A stretch of DNA of 64,000 nucleotides from Chionis minor (Eukaryota > Chordata > Aves > Charadriiformes > Chionididae). Positions 10,641 to 27,829 of the stretch are shown here, piece after piece. Below the pieces are notes generated by a model, which was not told the DNA's origin, did not search any database, and saw only the letters and a list, made by a program, of their open reading frames with translations. Location of the stretch: positions 910,267 to 974,266 of the forward strand of contig VZSF01003934.1 in NCBI GenBank assembly GCA_013398295.1, read 5' to 3'. Every line of letters starts with the position of its first letter. Positions within the stretch are counted from its first letter, which is position 1. A program made the position numbers and the translations under genes.

Positions 10641-13600
10641 TCTCCTTCCTTTTCCACATGCATAAGAGGCTGCCGTTTAATTAACGGGGAGGTGGGGAAG
10701 AGCCCGGCCAGACGCCCTGCTGACGGCTGCCTTCACCAAAGCCGGGTCCCCCCGCGGCGAGGCGGCAGCGCCCCGCACTGACACCCCCGTTTGCGGTGGA
10801 CCCCGAGGGTGCTGCCCCCCACCGCCACCTGGCTGGGCCCCCATCCGCCCTCCCTGGGAAGTCTCCTTGCCTTCCCCCTCCGAAAACCCTCGCGCTGTCA
10901 CAGGCCTAAGCAGGGGGATGGTTATCCTTGATTTTATTTTTTTTCCAGCGCTTTTGCCCACCAGCTGCGCTGGCGCTGACTCGAGCAGCGTGTGAAAGGG
11001 ATGCAGCCGGCTCCGGCGGGGCTGGGCATCTGCCTGGGGTCGTCAGGATCGTTCTGCAACGCACGAGAGATACAGCGCTGCTTCTGCCCGGGAAGGGATG
11101 GGGGGGGATTAATATTTTGCTCCTCTTATATGCGACTGAAGGAATTTCGGCTGCCCGGGGTATGTCCCCAGCCGATGGAGAAAGCTCCGGGCCAGTCGTG
11201 CCATGATGCCTCATGCTTTGGGACACATGACGCTGCCACCAGCAGCCACTACACCCCTGTTCCCTTCCACAGCCCGTGGCATCCAGGCGCCCGGAGCCCC
11301 AACAAAGCCAATCTCCCCCCCAGCCGACGCGGGGAAGGGACAACAGATCATTTTTTGCAAACCCAGGCCTTTCTCCAAGCGTTTTCATTCCGGGGCTGTA
11401 TTTCGGGGGAGGCCAGGGAGGGTCAGAGCGGCAGGACAAGCCAGCGATGGGGACGGCGCACAGACCGCTTATCTCCACGGGGGTCACGCCAGGACGTGGT
11501 TTCTGGAGCAGTGACCCCGGCTGCCACCCCGGCGCGGGACCCCATCCATCTCCCTGCCACAGCGCTCCCCTGCTAACCCTCAGCGCCGCACGCTGACAGA
11601 CAGGACAGCAATTAAGTCCTCGCTGAACTAATTCACTTGAGCCTGTCTACATTTCAAACAGCTTTGCAGATAGGCTCTGTTTACAGAGCCTGCCACCGTT
11701 TATTATTTTTCGGGGGGTGTTGCACGGAGCGGGGAGGGGAGATGTCATCTGGGGAAGATAAATAGGGCAGAAGACCCTGTAAAGACAAAGGGCTGAGCGT
11801 GGCCCCGCTTGGCCTTGGGACGGGGCGGCTCTCCGCAGAGGGAGCAAGGAGAGGATATCCCAGCTCCCAGCTCCAGCTGAGGACGTGCAAAGCTCAGTGC
11901 ATGCACCGGGGGGCTGCTCCCAGCCGTACCCCAGTCCGTTGCCTGGACCACCCCAGTGCCAGGGGAGGCGGGAACCGCTCCAGTGCAGGGGTACTTGGAT
12001 GGGCTCCATCTCTGCTAATGAGGACAATGACAATTTATAGGCGACCCCCTGGTACAGCAGGGCCACAGCGTCACGCGTACCCCTTCCCTTCCTGCCGCTG
12101 TGGCGGGACGGTGGCGCACGGGGCAGGCAGGAGGGAGACACAGGGGCTGTGGGGTGCCCCACGCTTCCTTCCCCACCGGGATCCAGCACCTCTTTGCCAG
12201 CCACAGCGTTGGGGCCACCACTCGCCATCACCCCCCTCTGCCCCAAGTCCTGCCAGCTGCAAAAAGTGACCCCTTCCTCCCTGAACCGGCCAGGAGAGCA
12301 CGGCTGGATGCCAAGGCAGAGGATAGTGTGGCGGGAGGGATACCAGGGAGGCGGGAGGGCAGAAGCAGGGGGAGGAAACCCCTCCAGGAGAGCCGCCAGG
12401 TTCAGGGAAAGGAGCCTTTCCTGCAAGGGAAGGTTTGGGGAGCCCTGGAAGGGCACAGCCAGGGAGGTTTCACCCCCTGGCACCTCTTTGCAGGGCAGAC
12501 CCGGGCAGGACTCTCTCTGGGCAGGGAAGCCCAGACTTGCCCCTGCACGGGCAGGAAAACCACGGCACGTGCCCCACAGACACGGGAGAGGGAGACGGGT
12601 AGAGCTGCTGGGGCTGCAGTCACGCGGGAGCCTCAAACTACAGGCAGGAGGAGCCTGCCTCTGCTGCCGGCAGACCCACCGGATTATTGTTCTTGGCAAA
12701 GGACAACTCCTTCAAAGTTGTTAAACCATTGAAAATAGCTAATAAGGCTTTACTTAATTAAACGGCGTGAGGCCTCACAATGCCGATCGTCACTTTTTCC
12801 CTTCGCCTTGCACCGCTGTGACATCCCAGATGGGAATTACCCGGCCCCTGCTCGGGACGGGGCGTGCGCTGAGGAGGGCTGCGGAGGCACAGATAAATAA
12901 TAGTAATAAAAAAAAAAAAATCTTTACCTACCCCCTTGTCTTTCCTTTGCTTGAATCAGGTCATGTCTGGAAGACAAAAACACTGCTTGGAAGTCAGGGT
13001 TTGGAGCGATACAAAGGCGAGTCTTGTCTAAAAAGACTGGCCGGGAGTCAAAGCGGTGAAGCGATCGCTGTCCGGGGCTGTTTGCACAGCAGCGACTCCG
13101 AAATCGTATTTCACTGCAGCAGCAGAGAGTCTTCATCGGGTTTCTCCAGATTTCGGCTCGGGTCTATTTCTCGCTGCAAGGTTATTAAAAACACTTGAAC
13201 CTGAAACAGTCTCATTGTGTCCACACGTTTGCTATTTATTATTATAAACAAGGGTGTCAGGGCCATTAAAAATAAATCAGAACGGGTAAAAAACGAGCAA
13301 GAAATACAAGGAAATGGAATGATTGAAAACACCCATCCCAGCATCCAGGGCTGACAATTCCCGCTCGCAGGAATGCTTTCTGTGCTAGAGGGAGGGAAAA
13401 TAACTTCTCATTTTTCTTTTCAACCAAACTGCATCCTTTTCCCAGCCGGGGATGCCGAGCTGCAGAGAATAGAAAGAGGAACGGATCCAACTCCCAGCCC
13501 CGGATCCAACTGCTCCTGGCCTCCAATGGGGATTAGTGCCCGCAGGCAATCGCTCCCACCAAGGCCAAGCGAGAAGCGGCGGGTGACAGCACTGCCGGAA

Positions 13601-14100
13601 TCCGCTGTCACCCTGCAGAGGGCTGTGGGGACAGCCCTGGGCGCGGGCGAGGGCTGTGAGTCTCCTGCCAGCGGGAGGCAGCGCCGGGGGGCACCGAGGG
13701 GTCGGCACAGGATTACAGAGGGTGCGCGGGGAGCGACGTTAAAGAACGAGGGCCCAAAAATCCACGGCTACGGCTGAACTGTGGGAGCGGCAGACATGAA
13801 TCATGGTCCTGCCGGGGCAGCAGCAGGCACAGCTGGGGGTTAATCGGTTGGGAACGGGCTGCTTCATTACACCACTCAGTTCAGAGCATTACTCCACATT
13901 CTTAAAAACCTTAAAAAAAAAAACCACACAGAGAAGCTGAATCCTGCTCTTGTTCACACCAGGACGCATCAAAAATACAGGTGTTATTGCACACAAATGC
14001 TAAAAAACTGTGCTTGTGGAATGAGAAGTTAGAGTTGTTCCCAAAAGCAAGACCTCTCAGCTCCTCCATGGGGAGACACAAAGTGCGAGTGACCGTGAAG

Positions 14101-14134
14101 CACCTGGGAAGTTCGGGCACCTGGGAAGTTCGGG
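14101..14134 (+). repeat. 17-bp tandem duplication carrying E-boxes
   Basis: The unit CACCTGGGAAGTTCGGG occurs twice head to tail. Each copy begins with CACCTG, the E-box bound by SNAI/ZEB repressors and some bHLH proteins. The duplication itself is certain; any regulatory role is speculative. Confidence 0.85.
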
Positions 14135-17100
14135 CTCGCCTGCACGCAGGGGTGGGCAACTCCTCACCCGCTGCCAGACAGGGTGGGCTGCCCAGAGCCC
14201 CCCTTTGCTCCAGCATCCCATGCTGCCCCTTGCAACATCCCCCTGGCTTGGTGTCCCCACAGCAGGGCCTGCCCGGGGGCTGGCAGGGGGCTCCCCCCTC
14301 CTCCTGCCCTGCACCCTTCCTGGAGCAGGAGCTCCCAAGCGGCTACAACGCAGCCCCCCAGCCCATCGCCCAGCTCTTCCCAACTTTCACTGCAAGTTAC
14401 TGGCGAGAGCATTAACGGGCCGGAGGGCAGAGGCACCACTCAGCGGGGTTGGGGACACCCCAAAGCAGAGTCCCCCCGTTAGTAACGGCCAGGGCTGAGG
14501 AGCCAGGATTGAGCCCGGTGCCTCGGCAGCGCTGGGACAGCTAAGACTGTCAGGCAAGAAACGGCACGAGCCGGGGCACTCAGCACCGCTGCTTCTACCA
14601 GCTGATCTGGTAATCTCATTAAAAACATCGCTTGACGATTCCTCCCTTCCATAAACCCAGGGCAACTCACACCCACTGCAACAGCTGCCTTCAGCCTCTG
14701 TTAACCAGCTCCCGTAGCCGCTCTCCTGCCTCCGCACCGACACCGGAATTGCACTGCTCCATGCCGCAGAGTCCACATCCAAAACAGTCGTACTCCGGCA
14801 TTTCACCGATGCCTCAGGGAAACGATTGGGCAGCAGGGCAGGTACGGCAGCAGAGCAGAGCGCCTGGCGCAGGAGCTCTCTGCCCCCCGGAACATCGCTG
14901 CTGTAAAGCAACTTGAGGATGTTTGTAGAAGCAGCAGGTCGATTTGTCTCGATCATGTGTCCTCCAGGTGGTCTCCATGAAGAAAACAGGGATGGTCTTT
15001 GCAAGGAGTAACAAAGCCACACTCCGACAATAGCTGAATACTTGTTAATAAGAAAGAGCGTCTTGAGAACCCATTCCCGCACCGCTGCTTCTCGGGATAC
15101 AGGAGAAACCCATGCTTTCACCAAGGTAACAACAGGAATCTTTGCTTTGTCAACACTGGCCTCATTATTTTGCAGGTTTCACCCAGACTGTAACTCTGCA
15201 GTCCCTCTTGTTCCTCTCCCTTCTAACCAGCACACGCAACTGTCACGGTGGCATCGCACGGAGCCAGCGGAGACGTGCAGCAAAGCGCTCCTGCAAACCG
15301 CGCTCCGAAGGGGACGCAGCGAGGTGGGGGGACCGCAGCCAGGCGCAGGGCTGAGCCATGCCCAGGTGGCACCCACGGCCCCATGAACGCTGAGCAAACC
15401 CACGCGTTCCACCCTTTGACGGGCCACCAGGGGCTTCTGCTCACCTGGGCAACCGCAGTGCAAGGAGCAGCCCCCAGACAGACAGGAGGACGCAGGCACA
15501 CGGACATAGGCTTCTTGGCCAAGCGAGGCAGAGGTGTAAAACAGCCTTGCCGGTCACAAATCCCCTGTCCCCTCTGCCCATCCCTCCGCCGGGTGCCAGC
15601 ACGGTCCTCCTGCCTCCAACCCCTCGCTGCCACCCGGCTCGGGGCTGCGGTGTCTCACCTTTAACACAAGGCTCGGAGGGAGCTGGTTCGTTGCCGGAAC
15701 AGGGAGGGGGGGGAACCAACACAAAAAGCCCAGGGTAAAAACAGCACACTCTGGTCTTTGCTTCTCAGGAGCAGCGTGATGGTGGATCGTACCATAAAAA
15801 CCACACGTTGGGCTTATCAGAGTCGCTCCAGCCCCAAGCCTGAAAAATCGTATGTTGTAACAGAACATTTCTGCCTTACAAAATTTCATTGCTTGTCAAC
15901 AGAGATGACTGATCTAAACCACAGCACCCGAACTGATCGGACACCACCTTACTCTGAGAAGCTGCTTTAAAAGTCTTATTTCCAAAACTTTTGTAGTCTT
16001 ATTATTACAGGTAATTATGCACCCCAGGTTGGCACGCCACGAGGCTATCAGATGGATGGGTCCAACCTGCAGAGCACGCACAGGCTGCGCAAACAACCCA
16101 AAACCCGGCAGGGAGAGGCAGGACCGTGCCTCCTGGAGCAGTCAATGGGAATGCTGCCTTCCCAAGGGGAAAGCAATTCCTTAATTAGAGCCCTTTTCCC
16201 CACTGCTCCGCAGCGACAGCAGCAGCAGAGGGAAGATTTTAACAAGTGAGAAGCAAAGGCTGCCCTGGCCTTCGCAGGTCTGCAGTTTTTGGCTTTCAAT
16301 AAATTAAATTATGGCCCCCAATTTCAGGAGCTCCTGTTCAGAGCCCAATACAGCAACAACTCCCATGGTGATATTTTGGGGTTTTTCAGCCGCAGCTATA
16401 AATAAGCTATGTGTTTTGGGGGTCCGTTATTTCAGCGAGCATTTGGCTGAGTGAAGCCAGTGACACTGCCAGGTGCTGGATGAAGGCACCTTACATGAAC
16501 CCTTCCACCCTAAACGCCAGAATTTTTCCTGTTAAATCCTCCCTTTTCGCCCATGCCTTTAACACCCCTGGCTTTCACACCTTTTGTAACAAAAAACTCC
16601 TCCATAAGAGGAACTCCCCCACCACATCTCGCCCCAAGCAGCTCCGGCAGCAATCCCAGGAAACAGGTAATTGGTGGGAGCAGGGTCCATTTGGGGAATC
16701 GGAGCCCCCACAACACGGACCAGCACGTCGCCCTCCCTGCTGCTGCTGCAGCCACCGCTCACGCCAACAACTGACCCTGGTGGATCCACAGTGGCTCCTC
16801 GGGTTGTGACAGAGAAACTCAAAGGGACAGAGACCGGGGCCAGCTGCTGCGCTCGCCGCAGGCGCCAGCCCCGAGGTGCAAACCCACCCCTCGGGATCCA
16901 GCCCCAGCACACGCAGGTCTGTGGAACAGCATCTGCCTCTGCAAATAAACATCCCTCACCTCCAGCGGGACCTAGCTTTGGCGTAAAATGCTATTCCCTT
17001 CAGGGCTACAGCAGGCCAGGTCTCGGAGCGCTAAAACCCAGCAAAAGCGATGGAGAGTGTTAGAAAGGTCTCGTTTCACACCGGTGGGAGACCAGAGAGG

Positions 17101-18199
17101 GTCGTTTCCCATCCCTCATGTTCCAACACCAAAGCTCACGGGTGGCATTAGGAGTATTTCAGGAAAAGAACCACGCATTAAAAACTCATTCTGTTTTTTT
17201 TAATACACGTAATAATTAAAAACATGGCTCTACGTGCTGGATTTAATAAAATCTTCCACTTCTGGCAGGCCTGCACAAGCCAAAACCAAGCTTAAAATGA
17301 GTGGACAGTGACCCTTCAGAAGAAGGGACGTTGAAAGCGTTTTTGTTGTACTTGCGGGGCGAAGGGAGGGGAAGGGACACAGGACCCGGGACTGTGTTTT
17401 GCTGGGAAGCATGACGACATCCAGGGAAGGAAGGGAACACTCTCAGCCTTCTGGCCTAAATTATCTGCTAACACAAATAATCAAATTCCAGGGACCACAC
17501 TGCTCTGGCGCCACTAAAACAAGGGGGAGGCCCGGCCTCAGCGCTGCATGAGCAGGTGGCAGCCCGCGTCTGACCCGCTCAGGATATTCAAGTGCGATAT
17601 ACAAAATACTGATGCTCTCTAAGGAAGCCAGCATCGCTCGCAGTATCGTGGGAAGTTTTTAATGGCTCGCTCAAGGCGAGGCCTCTAAAATGTTTATATT
17701 AATACTTACACGTTGGATAGCCACTCATTTGGTCTCAGCTGGAAACCAGTCCAAACAGCTGAGAAACATCTGGCCGCTAACCTTGGACAACATCTAATCT
17801 GGTAGCCCAGGGATTTAAGAGGTCTCTTTGGAGGGACAGAAGTTTGGCAGATACCTTACCGAGATCTCTCTTCTGCTGCGCTGGTTTCCCAAGTCCCGCT
17901 CAGCGCTCCAGGATGACACATACAGCCGGTGTACACCCTGATCCCATTTACACAGCATCCCAGTCGCAAGGATTACAAAAAGCTGTAATTAAATATTACT
18001 CCTAATTTCCAGGAATACCCCCGAAGGCATGCGACTGTGTGCGCACCCCCTGCCCCGAGGGGAGAGGAAGCAGCTCACAGAAACACCCCCCCCTCCCCAT
18101 TACCCTGCCTCAGTCCGTCTGCGCAGGACCAGTGCCCCCAGCCTCCCCTCCGCTCTCTCTTCCCTCTGCCTGCACTTACTACCAACAAATAAGCCCTGC

Positions 18200-21100
18200 C
18201 CCAGAAAGCCTCCACCACGAGGCGAACCAAAATTCTGTTCTCTGTAGGTCTGGAGACCATTATCAGGCCCATTATGAACACGTGGTTTTAAAGCAGCTCT
18301 ATAAAAAGAGCGAGTAGGAGGGAAAACAGACTCATCATTTCTGATGAGGACGGCTCAAAAGTTTGCTTCCCTTTTCTTTCCCAAACTTCTGCTTGTTTTT
18401 CCTTCAAAAAAAACCCTTCAGCTTTGGCTATCCTGAAACATTCTTTGGTGAGTGGAGAGCTGATGAAATGATACAACATAAAAGAATAAATGTTGAGCAA
18501 CAGAGAGGGGAAAGGGACTTTCAGACAAACCATTTAGCATTTATTCTCCCCTTCTATTACCCATCAAGGTATCGCAGGGCTTTCTAGACGTGTCAGGGCA
18601 AAGCTACCAACCTGGCTAGGTCGGAGAGGCAGAAAATTAGGACAGGACCCACATTTCTGAAAACCCTTTGTAGACTTTATTTAAAAGGAGATAAGAATGA
18701 AAAAGGCGACAAGATGCTTGACAGATATAAAATGATGAGAATCTAGCTTATCTCCTTATCTTCCAAGTCGGTTTCTGCTCTTTGCTTTTTCGTTACAACA
18801 AATGTGGAAGACACTGGGGGAAAATGTGAAGGCACAAGCACCACGGACGTAGCACCAAGAAGGGAGGGCAGGAAGACGCTCAATAAAGGCTACAAAAGTC
18901 TCTTTCCTAGCAGAGGCTGAGCGTGCTGGCTCTGGTCCAACAAAGCACTTAATCATGCGTCTAACTTAAATTTGACTTCACTGGGGCTCTTCACTGGCTT
19001 AAAAGTTAAGCACATTCTCCAGCAATCTGCTACAGCAAGACCAGAGAAAACGAGAAGCTATTAAGGGACCTGAATCTTAGTCAACAGCAAGGTTAGCTTG
19101 CCTTTGGAAAGCACCCTCACCAAAGATTAATGCAATATGACAACTTCCACTGACTTAGGAAAACTCTAAGCCATCAGAAAATGCTCCTTAAATATAAAAT
19201 AATACGTAAAAAAATATATATGAAGAACATCGCTACCAAATTCTCTTCATCTCCTTCCAGTTCAAAGTAGGTAGAGCTTAAAGCAGACACATATTTACAG
19301 GTACGTGCAGAGGAGTTCCCTTGTTTCAGTATAGCTCAGTGCCAGGTTGAAAAAAACACTGAATTCCCTGCGCTGTTTCGTGATGTAGGAAACACTGTCC
19401 TGTAGGTAAAGGACTGACCTCAAACGCCCAATGGCCAGCTCCCACAAACAGCAAGGTAAGCCACAAACAGCTCCTAGACTCTGGCAAGGCACTACAAAGG
19501 CTGGCATTTGGCAAAGGAGCGAGAGCGTGTCCCACCGTGTATCTCGGCTGGGTTTGTCTCCCTCGTTAAAACTGGCATAACTTAACACTTCCTCTACACC
19601 ACATCTGCCTGGCAGTGCCACAGGGCGCTCCAGTGTCACGGCTGGGAAGCAGGACTAACATAAGGCACTCGGAGCAGCCTGTCCCTCCATCAGGCTGTTT
19701 GCCCGAGACCGGCACGGCCGCGCTCACCGGCTCCTGCTGCGTGTCCCCGTACAGCCCTAGGGTGAACCACAGACAGCTCCGGCGTCTCACACGCTTTTCG
19801 GCTTCATAATTATTACTCCAATTATAGTCAAAGACACTTACATTTTAAATCCAAAGCACTGCAAGTTGAAAGAGTACAGGAAAGGCATATTTGAGCATAT
19901 ACTCCCTACATACACACACACAGAGCTTAATTACAACAAAGCAAGAAGCAAACAACAATTAGTCTTTATTAAACAATCTCGCTGCAGTGCTGGGTTCCTC
20001 CCTACCAAGTTACTGCCTGTACAGTGAGAAAGTCATGATAAACAGGCTTTTAAAATTGAAATCGATTCAGGATAAATATTAAAAGTGGTTCCCACAAGAG
20101 CACTTAACATTTAAATCCAGCAGCTTTGGCACCTTACTCAGACCCAAGCGTTGTAAAGCTTGCTAGCTCCCTCTGCCGTCTTCACACTCCTACGAGCTGA
20201 GCAAAAGGCTCGCTCCGCATCCACTGAAAGCCCAGGCAGGTGAGGGGTTTTACTGGAAGTGCCCAGTCCATTTGGAACATGGCTGGCTCGCAGAGCCTCT
20301 GCGGGAAGCAGTAAGGGGCAGCCGCAGGGCGACCTCCTGCTCAAACCAGCCTCCTCCCTGAGCGCCGCTTCAGCCGCCCCCCGCAGCTCCAAGGAACAGC
20401 ATTTATTTCATGGCCAACACACTTATTTTATTTATCATCCCTTCCTGTCTTTCTCTGAAGAGACACGGGTTCAGGACATAAACTGAAGGTCAGCAGGGAT
20501 CAACTAAACACTTTGCCTTTACACTGCCAGAGGTAGGATAAATACAGGCAAGAGACAGTTTTGTTTCCCCACCTCGTTTCCGAAGCATAAACGAGGAACC
20601 AGGCTGTGGGATGACGGGTCTCTTCCACTACGTAGGCTGTAGGTCACGTATGCTGACAAAGCTACAACATGTAGATTCAATGGCAGCTGACTCTTAGGGC
20701 ATTATTTTTCCATACTGCTGCTGCTCGGTCGAGAGTGGAACAGCAGCGCATCGGAGCACTGACGCGTTCAAAGAGCGCAACTCCTAGGTGAGAAAATTTA
20801 CAGTGAACCCTTTTATTTTTTTAAAGCACCACCCAGCTTCGTATGGCAAAGGCTGTTAACACACATGGCTCTTGCCAGCAGAGCTCCTGGCGCAGCACGG
20901 CCCGGGTCAGGGTGGATGGCTCTAACCGGTACAACTTGGGAAGCAAAACAGACAGTTTCAAGGTTTTAAACCCGTTACTTGAAGCACAAAGGCTGGGGGA
21001 GGCCCCAAACGTGCACCAACAATATCCTCCTGAACAGGGCAAGGACACTCTTACAACAGCTCCAAAACCCAGAGACAATCAAGCAGCCCACTATATTATC

Positions 21101-21874
21101 AAGCATTGTTCCGATTCCCATTTAACATCTTTAGACACCAAGCTATTTTAAATAAACACACACACACAATGCTGACAAAGTATTAGTAGAATTGTCTTCA
21201 CAGATACCCTCTGAGCTACCAAAGGACCGAGTAGTATTCCACGCTAGAAGCCAGCAGCAAGTTTCACAAAGTTTCACAAAAAATCATTCCCTTTTTTCAT
21301 TCCTAACCCAGGAAGAACCTTGTTTCACCACAACGCTGAAGTGCATGCACAACGAGTACCTTCGGGCAATCCTCTGAAGTGGAGACACTTTACACTTGGA
21401 AAAGGCCAAAATTTCACAGCCCCATTTTTATCCAGATTTGGAGAGAAGGTCAGCTTTTTACACTCCGTTATTTGAGGGAAAACAGGTAAAATTCCAGGTT
21501 GTGAAGTTCCCCTTGAGCTTGACAGCGTGAACATGAAACTGTTCGGGGATTTGATTTCCTCAGCACACAAAGGTCACTGCAATGACGGAGCACCTCCAGA
21601 CAGCACACGTATCTAGAAATTCATTTCAGCAGCTCCTGAGCATCACATAACGCTACCAACTGCCAAGTCTATGTGAGCCTGAGGTTTAAACTAAAGCTAA
21701 AGATTCTCCTTGGCACAGCAGCAGCAGCTGGATAAAGACAATTGCCTTTCGCCACCAGATTACATACTGTTAGCTAAATGTGATCTGTGGGAAGATACTT
21801 CCAACAAATCAAGAATTCCATAAGGGATCAAAATTCTAAACATAAATACAATTAAAGCCTTCTAATATTAATGC
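18200..21874. other. AT-rich intergenic flank 3' of UBE2V1
   Basis: Base composition falls from GC-rich to AT-rich around 18.2 kb and stays AT-rich into UBE2V1. I see no coding exon here. It holds a GATA cluster at 18689-18761, a short CA run near 19911-19921 and a 10-bp GTTTCACAAA tandem pair at 21261-21280. Several AATAAA words occur on the minus strand (for example near 20402), so a longer UBE2V1 3' UTR isoform is possible. Confidence 0.6.
18689..18761. promoter_or_regulatory. Cluster of three AGATAAG motifs in inverted arrangement
   Basis: AGATAAG at 18689-18695 on the plus strand faces two copies on the minus strand, read as CTTATCT at 18747-18753 and 18755-18761. The outer parts form an inverted repeat (GGAGATAAG with CTTATCTCC). 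Clustered GATA sites of this kind are typical of GATA-factor enhancers. This is a motif-level call. Confidence 0.35.
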
Positions 21875-21890
21875 ACACTTTTTATTATAT

Positions 21891-21896
21891 TAAAAT
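21891..21896 (-). terminator. UBE2V1: Candidate UBE2V1 poly(A) signal AATAAA
   Basis: AATAAA on the minus strand lies about 1.67 kb past the UBE2V1 stop codon, with U-rich sequence downstream. The implied 3' UTR length is similar to what I recall for mammalian UBE2V1. A second AATAAA at 22058-22063 could serve a shorter form. Confidence 0.4.
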
Positions 21897-22061
21897 CAGG
21901 CAATGGTCTGATACAATAAAAAGGCTGCTTATGGAATACTGTTATGTTAAACTTTAATTACAGAGGATGTTAAATCCTTACAACTAATATTTTCCTCCAA
22001 AGAGTTAATGGAAACATCAATTGTTCATTGACTTGATAGCTGCTGCTTTAAAATGTGTTTA

Positions 22062-22108
22062 TTTTTACTTTTTTCTTTTTTCTTTTTTTTTTTTTCTCTT
22101 TTTTTTTT
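22062..22108. repeat. T-rich low-complexity run
   Basis: This is nearly pure T on the plus strand with a few C interruptions (A-rich in the UBE2V1 sense). It is a simple-sequence tract within the inferred 3' UTR. Confidence 0.9.
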
Positions 22109-23562
22109 ACACAAACACTGAATTTGTCATAAAACTTAGGACACACTAGGTTGGTTGTACGTAAGCTTGCATCCACATTTCAGCAGTTAGTGGTCCAAAA
22201 CAGTAAACCAGAAAAGGCAGTGATTTGCCAGGACGCAAAGCCAATTAAGGTCCTCAATCTGCTGTATGCACCACTTCCCCAAAATCTTTGCTGAAGAGAT
22301 TTCTCTTCCCAGACTTACAGAATTCTAATAAAATCTACTACGCTGATTTGATTTGTCTGTAGTCATCACATCTTTAGAAGGGCCAAACCTAACTGCAATG
22401 TTTCGTTCATTAACATTCTTAGGTCAATCCAAAGCACCGACATACAACTATTACAGCTGGAGTGTGTGTTCAGAATCTCTACGGGCAGCGTTTCCCCATT
22501 AAAGTTTGGCAGCAGAAGGTTTCGGCAATCCTGGTAAATTACTGCTCTTTTCACCACGTCAAAAGCCTATCTAATAACATCAGCCGTGGCCAGCTTGGCG
22601 GTGTGGCAGCAGTGCTGGAGGGACAGGGAAAATCCAAGTTTGCGAGCAGAATAGATACTCTTGTTTCCCAGGCTGGTGAAGACTAAATTTGTTGCAAAAC
22701 CAAAATGATAAGCAGGAAGGAAATGGTCAAGTTATTGCCCCAACACTTACCCCTGCTGGCCAGGGGTGAGAAGAGTCACAAAAAGGGGCAAAAAGAAAGC
22801 AGCACCCCCACTAAAAAGAGGGGAAGAGAAAGAGATTAAAAGAACCCTGAATCCCTCACCCAAAGCCCATGCCACTGGTGAGGGAGACCAGGAAGAGAAA
22901 TACAATCTATGCCTTGGCCAAAGGGAAGAAGGAAAGCTTGCCCCAGATTATCAGGGCATTTAAAAAAAACCCAAAAAACCCAAAAAACAAAAACCCCAAA
23001 ACGACCACAGTCACATTCAGCCTTTACTAGAGATAGCACAAAGGGAGGGATGACTGAGGTTAGCACACATCCCCATTAGTAGTCCATAAAGCCCAGTGTA
23101 GTACTGGAAGCAAAAACCTTTGTGTCTACTCTAATAAATAGCCCTGAGCTTCGACTCTATTGCAAAAGACAGAAAAAGAAGAAAAAAAAACCAAAAACCC
23201 CAGGCCAGACACACAGCAAGGTGATTGTGGGATGTATGCTTTCACAGTTAAGTTAGATGTGCCACACTGGTCTTGACAGTAATAAATTTAAATAGACTTT
23301 TCCTGATACCAGAAGTTCGGCTATGTGGACAGTGGTTACACAACAGGATTATTTGTTATAGCACAACTTATATTTCAAATGAAAAAAAAAATTAGTATCA
23401 TTTACAGTATCTCAAGAAAAACTTCCTTTGAATGGGAACTTCCTTTCCAGTATTTTGAGGTCTACAAGATGCATCTAGAAAATTTACTACTGTGGAAAAT
23501 GAAGACAGCTTAAATTGAATAAGGGGGGCATGTTTGTTTTTGTTTTTTGTTTTTTTTTTTAA

Positions 23563-23709
23563 TTAATTGCTGTAACATTGTCCTTCAGGTGGCTGAGGAA
23601 GTTTCATATTTTCTTTAGACATCATTAGACGCCGAAGCTCTTGCAGAACAACTTTGATACTATAAGAATTCTGCCATTTTGCTAGGACTGATATGGCTCT
23701 GGGGTCCAC
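23563..23709 (-). CDS. UBE2V1: UBE2V1 coding exon 4 (terminal)
   Basis: This exon follows a TTTTAG acceptor and encodes 48 residues, starting [19 protein letters not shown] and ending [11 protein letters not shown], then TAA at 23563-23565. It supplies the C-terminal helices of the UEV fold. The position that holds the active-site cysteine in true E2 enzymes lies around this exon boundary and no cysteine is present there; the only cysteine in the exon is in the C-terminal QCYSN. The exon starts in phase 0 and joins the upstream exon at Gly-Val. The QCYSN ending identifies UBE2V1 rather than UBE2V2. Confidence 0.97.
   Translation of the reverse strand: MDPRAISVLAKWQNSYSIKVVLQELRRLMMSKENMKLPQPPEGQCYSN

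Positions 23710-27829
<4,120 letters not shown>

Larger units (their letters stand above)
1..18200. other. GC-rich intergenic region, no gene recognised
   Basis: This stretch lies 3' of UBE2V1. It is GC-rich, with C and G homopolymer runs, and has open frames on both strands that overlap one another, which is typical of GC-rich non-coding DNA. I looked for zinc-finger exons, because SNAI1 is the next gene on this side in human, and found none. I also saw no tRNA and no exon with recognisable homology. Short tandem repeats, a Z-DNA-prone tract, GATA motifs and an AT-rich island are listed separately. A non-coding RNA or distant enhancers could be present but cannot be shown from sequence alone. 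Confidence 0.7.
21875..23562 (-). other. UBE2V1: Probable UBE2V1 3' UTR
   Basis: This follows the stop codon and has no open frame. It is AT-rich and contains an A-rich run on the transcribed strand at 22062-22108 that could misprime oligo-dT cDNA synthesis. The end is inferred from the AATAAA at 21891. Confidence 0.45.

Noticed and set aside
14387..15124. 245-codon minus-strand ORF
   Set aside because: No recognisable domain and competing ORFs on the other strand.
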